A stretch of DNA of 64,000 bases. Source: Isosphaera pallida ATCC 43644. Its GTDB lineage: Bacteria; Planctomycetota; Planctomycetia; Isosphaerales; Isosphaeraceae. Under the pieces are notes generated by a model. It saw only the letters and a list, made by a program, of their open reading frames with translations. It had not been told where the DNA came from and did no database searches. The stretch covers positions 4,306,450 through 4,370,449 of the forward strand of contig NC_014962.1 of NCBI RefSeq assembly GCF_000186345.1, in the 5' to 3' direction. The position numbers and the translations under genes are program-made. Shown piece after piece: positions 63,136-64,000 of the stretch (the stretch's first letter is position 1; each line of letters opens with the position of its first letter).

Positions 63136-63774
63136 GGCGGGTCGTCTCCTCCCGGCAACCTCTCGGTTCGGTTTCGATAGGGTTTTGGGGTTTCAATCAA
63201 TCACTTGGGGAACCACGCCGCACGCCACGAGAACCAAACAGGGGTCGCGGCAGTCTCGTCCCCCCAGACTCCGGCTTTGGCCTTCAGGTCGAGTTGTTGG
63301 TCCAACCCGCTTGACGTCAATCGGTGGGAAAAGGCGTGGAGCGCGCCAGAGGAACCGGACGCGATGCACTCCGGGTCCCTGGTTGACGGCAAAGCGCCAT
63401 TGTAGTCCATCAATCCGATCTTGTCAGGAGCATTCCTGTCAGCCCGCGCGGTTTTCCATGCGACGGCCACGCCGCAACCACGGGCGGAGCGAAACGCCAT
63501 GAGCGACGCGAGGTTGGGGGTTGGATTTTCCCTGGACTTGAACGTGACTTACCCAACCTGACTCGACCCAATCTGATCCGACCCAACTTGAACACACGCG
63601 GCCACGACGTCTTGTTCCCCGGCGTTCTCAAAACGCCACAAGCCGCGCTAAGTCCGCTGTCGTTCCCGGTGGCGTCCCCGCTCCCGAGGTTTGGCTCACC
63701 CGGTGGTTGACCCTCCGCGTCGCGGTCTCGACAATCAGCCGCCACCTTGTTTTTCGCTCCAGGATCGACCGCCC
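63136..63774. other. Divergent intergenic region, about 0.64 kb
   Basis: Lies between rpsP (minus) and the phosphorylase gene (plus). It includes the second copy of the 42-bp element (63484-63525), the paired arms ggttggg/cccaacc (63512-63518 with 63552-63558) and short direct repeats based on gacccaa(t/c)ctgatcc (63550-63595). Open frames here have no family match. Confidence 0.6.
63484..63525. repeat. 42-bp intergenic element, copy 2 (upstream of pyrimidine phosphorylase)
   Basis: Identical to 7242-7283 at 41 of 42 positions and in the same orientation relative to the downstream plus-strand gene. The ggttggg arm here can pair with cccaacc at 63552-63558. The element ends 249 bases before the ATG of the phosphorylase gene. 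Confidence 0.85.
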
Positions 63775-64000
63775 ATGCTCCATTCATCGCCCACTTCCGC
63801 ACCCCAATACCGCGCGGTCGATCTCATCCGCCGCAAACGCGACGGTCAACCGCTTGAACCCGACGAAATCGCCTGGATGGTCCGCGCCCACGAAACCGGC
63901 GCGGCCACCGATTATCACTGGGCCGCCATGCTGATGGCGATCCTCTGGCGCGGGATGAACCCCACCGAAACCGCTGCCTTAACCCGCGCCATGATTGACT
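63775..64000 (+). CDS. Thymidine/pyrimidine-nucleoside phosphorylase, N-terminal part (3' truncated by window)
   Basis: The first 75 codons of a nucleoside phosphorylase; the frame is open at the window end. The visible sequence RAVDLIRRKRDGQPLEPDEI, then HETGAATDYHWAAMLMAILW, RGMNPTETAALTRAMI is the helical N-terminal domain of the DeoA/PdnP family (compare IIxKKRDGxxLs and DYQxxALLMAIxxxGM). Such enzymes split thymidine or uridine with phosphate to base and (deoxy)ribose 1-phosphate in pyrimidine salvage. The ATG at 63775 has agga about ten bases upstream. The 42-bp repeat shared with the pyrE upstream region lies 249 bases before it. Confidence 0.85.
   Translation, partial: MLHSSPTSAPQYRAVDLIRRKRDGQPLEPDEIAWMVRAHETGAATDYHWAAMLMAILWRGMNPTETAALTRAMID

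Noticed and set aside
1-64000. tRNA genes, prophage, insertion sequences or a toxin-antitoxin locus
   Set aside because: I looked for T-loop-like GTTCGANTCC contexts, transposase motifs and phage genes in the gaps and found none that could be supported by eye; a covariance-model scan would be decisive.

Overview
The window looks like a chromosome segment from a planctomycete, most likely of the Isosphaeraceae/Isosphaera type (inference from content; I could not run a search). The signs are high GC, frequent long shadow ORFs, a secreted CARDB protein with the planctomycete N-terminal motif FESLEHRRLLS, a single-CXXCH protein typical of the phylum, DUF6677/DUF4149-type small membrane proteins, an ABC permease fused to a CPBP protease, and rpsP-trmD-rplS without rimM. 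It is ordinary chromosome: I see no phage, insertion sequence, CRISPR array or tRNA.

Layout. 1-7.0 kb: the end of an RND efflux pump, then a leftward run holding a STAS-domain antagonist, a NatA-like ATPase, a NatB-like permease fused to a CPBP protease, and a prepilin-peptidase-like protein without the usual second catalytic Asp. 7-14.7 kb: pyrE, a CarH/LitR-like B12-binding MerR regulator, a Cys/Pro-rich secreted protein built on 45-bp tandem repeats, a secreted protein with a Cys-His-Asn/Asp arrangement, a CpsD-like P-loop protein, and an alpha/beta-hydrolase-fold protein with Gly at the nucleophile position. 15-30 kb: a CARDB surface protein, RraA-like protein, D-lactate dehydrogenase, FHA-GAF histidine kinase, HtrA-like protease, large secreted protein, DUF429 protein, phosphofructokinase, small membrane proteins, rsmE, a half-size TauE/SafE protein and a lipoprotein. 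30-44 kb: an ArsR regulator with a perfect palindrome upstream, two translationally coupled SPFH proteins, a ROK kinase, a hybrid histidine kinase, a sugar isomerase, an FAD amine-oxidase/mutase-like enzyme, a DUF4149 protein and an SDR without its Tyr. 44-55.5 kb: an ankyrin protein, several secreted proteins, and a pair of large dynamin-like GTPases. 55.6-64 kb: the housekeeping block SRP RNA-dnaX-ybaB-recR-rpoN on the plus strand (the first four in the same order as B. subtilis scr-dnaX-yaaK-recR), then rpsP-trmD-rplS on the minus strand and the start of a pyrimidine-nucleoside phosphorylase.

Most notable non-coding signals: (1) an A10G run in dnaX containing the in-frame heptamer A AAA AAG, at the place where a gamma subunit would be generated; (2) a 42-bp element (41/42 identical) with a downstream inverted repeat, found upstream of both pyrE and the pyrimidine phosphorylase gene; (3) a two-hairpin repeat lying between two different pairs of convergent genes; (4) an 18-bp palindrome just upstream of the ArsR gene; (5) an unlabelled SRP RNA. 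Several enzyme-like proteins lack a canonical catalytic residue, which is a recurring theme here.
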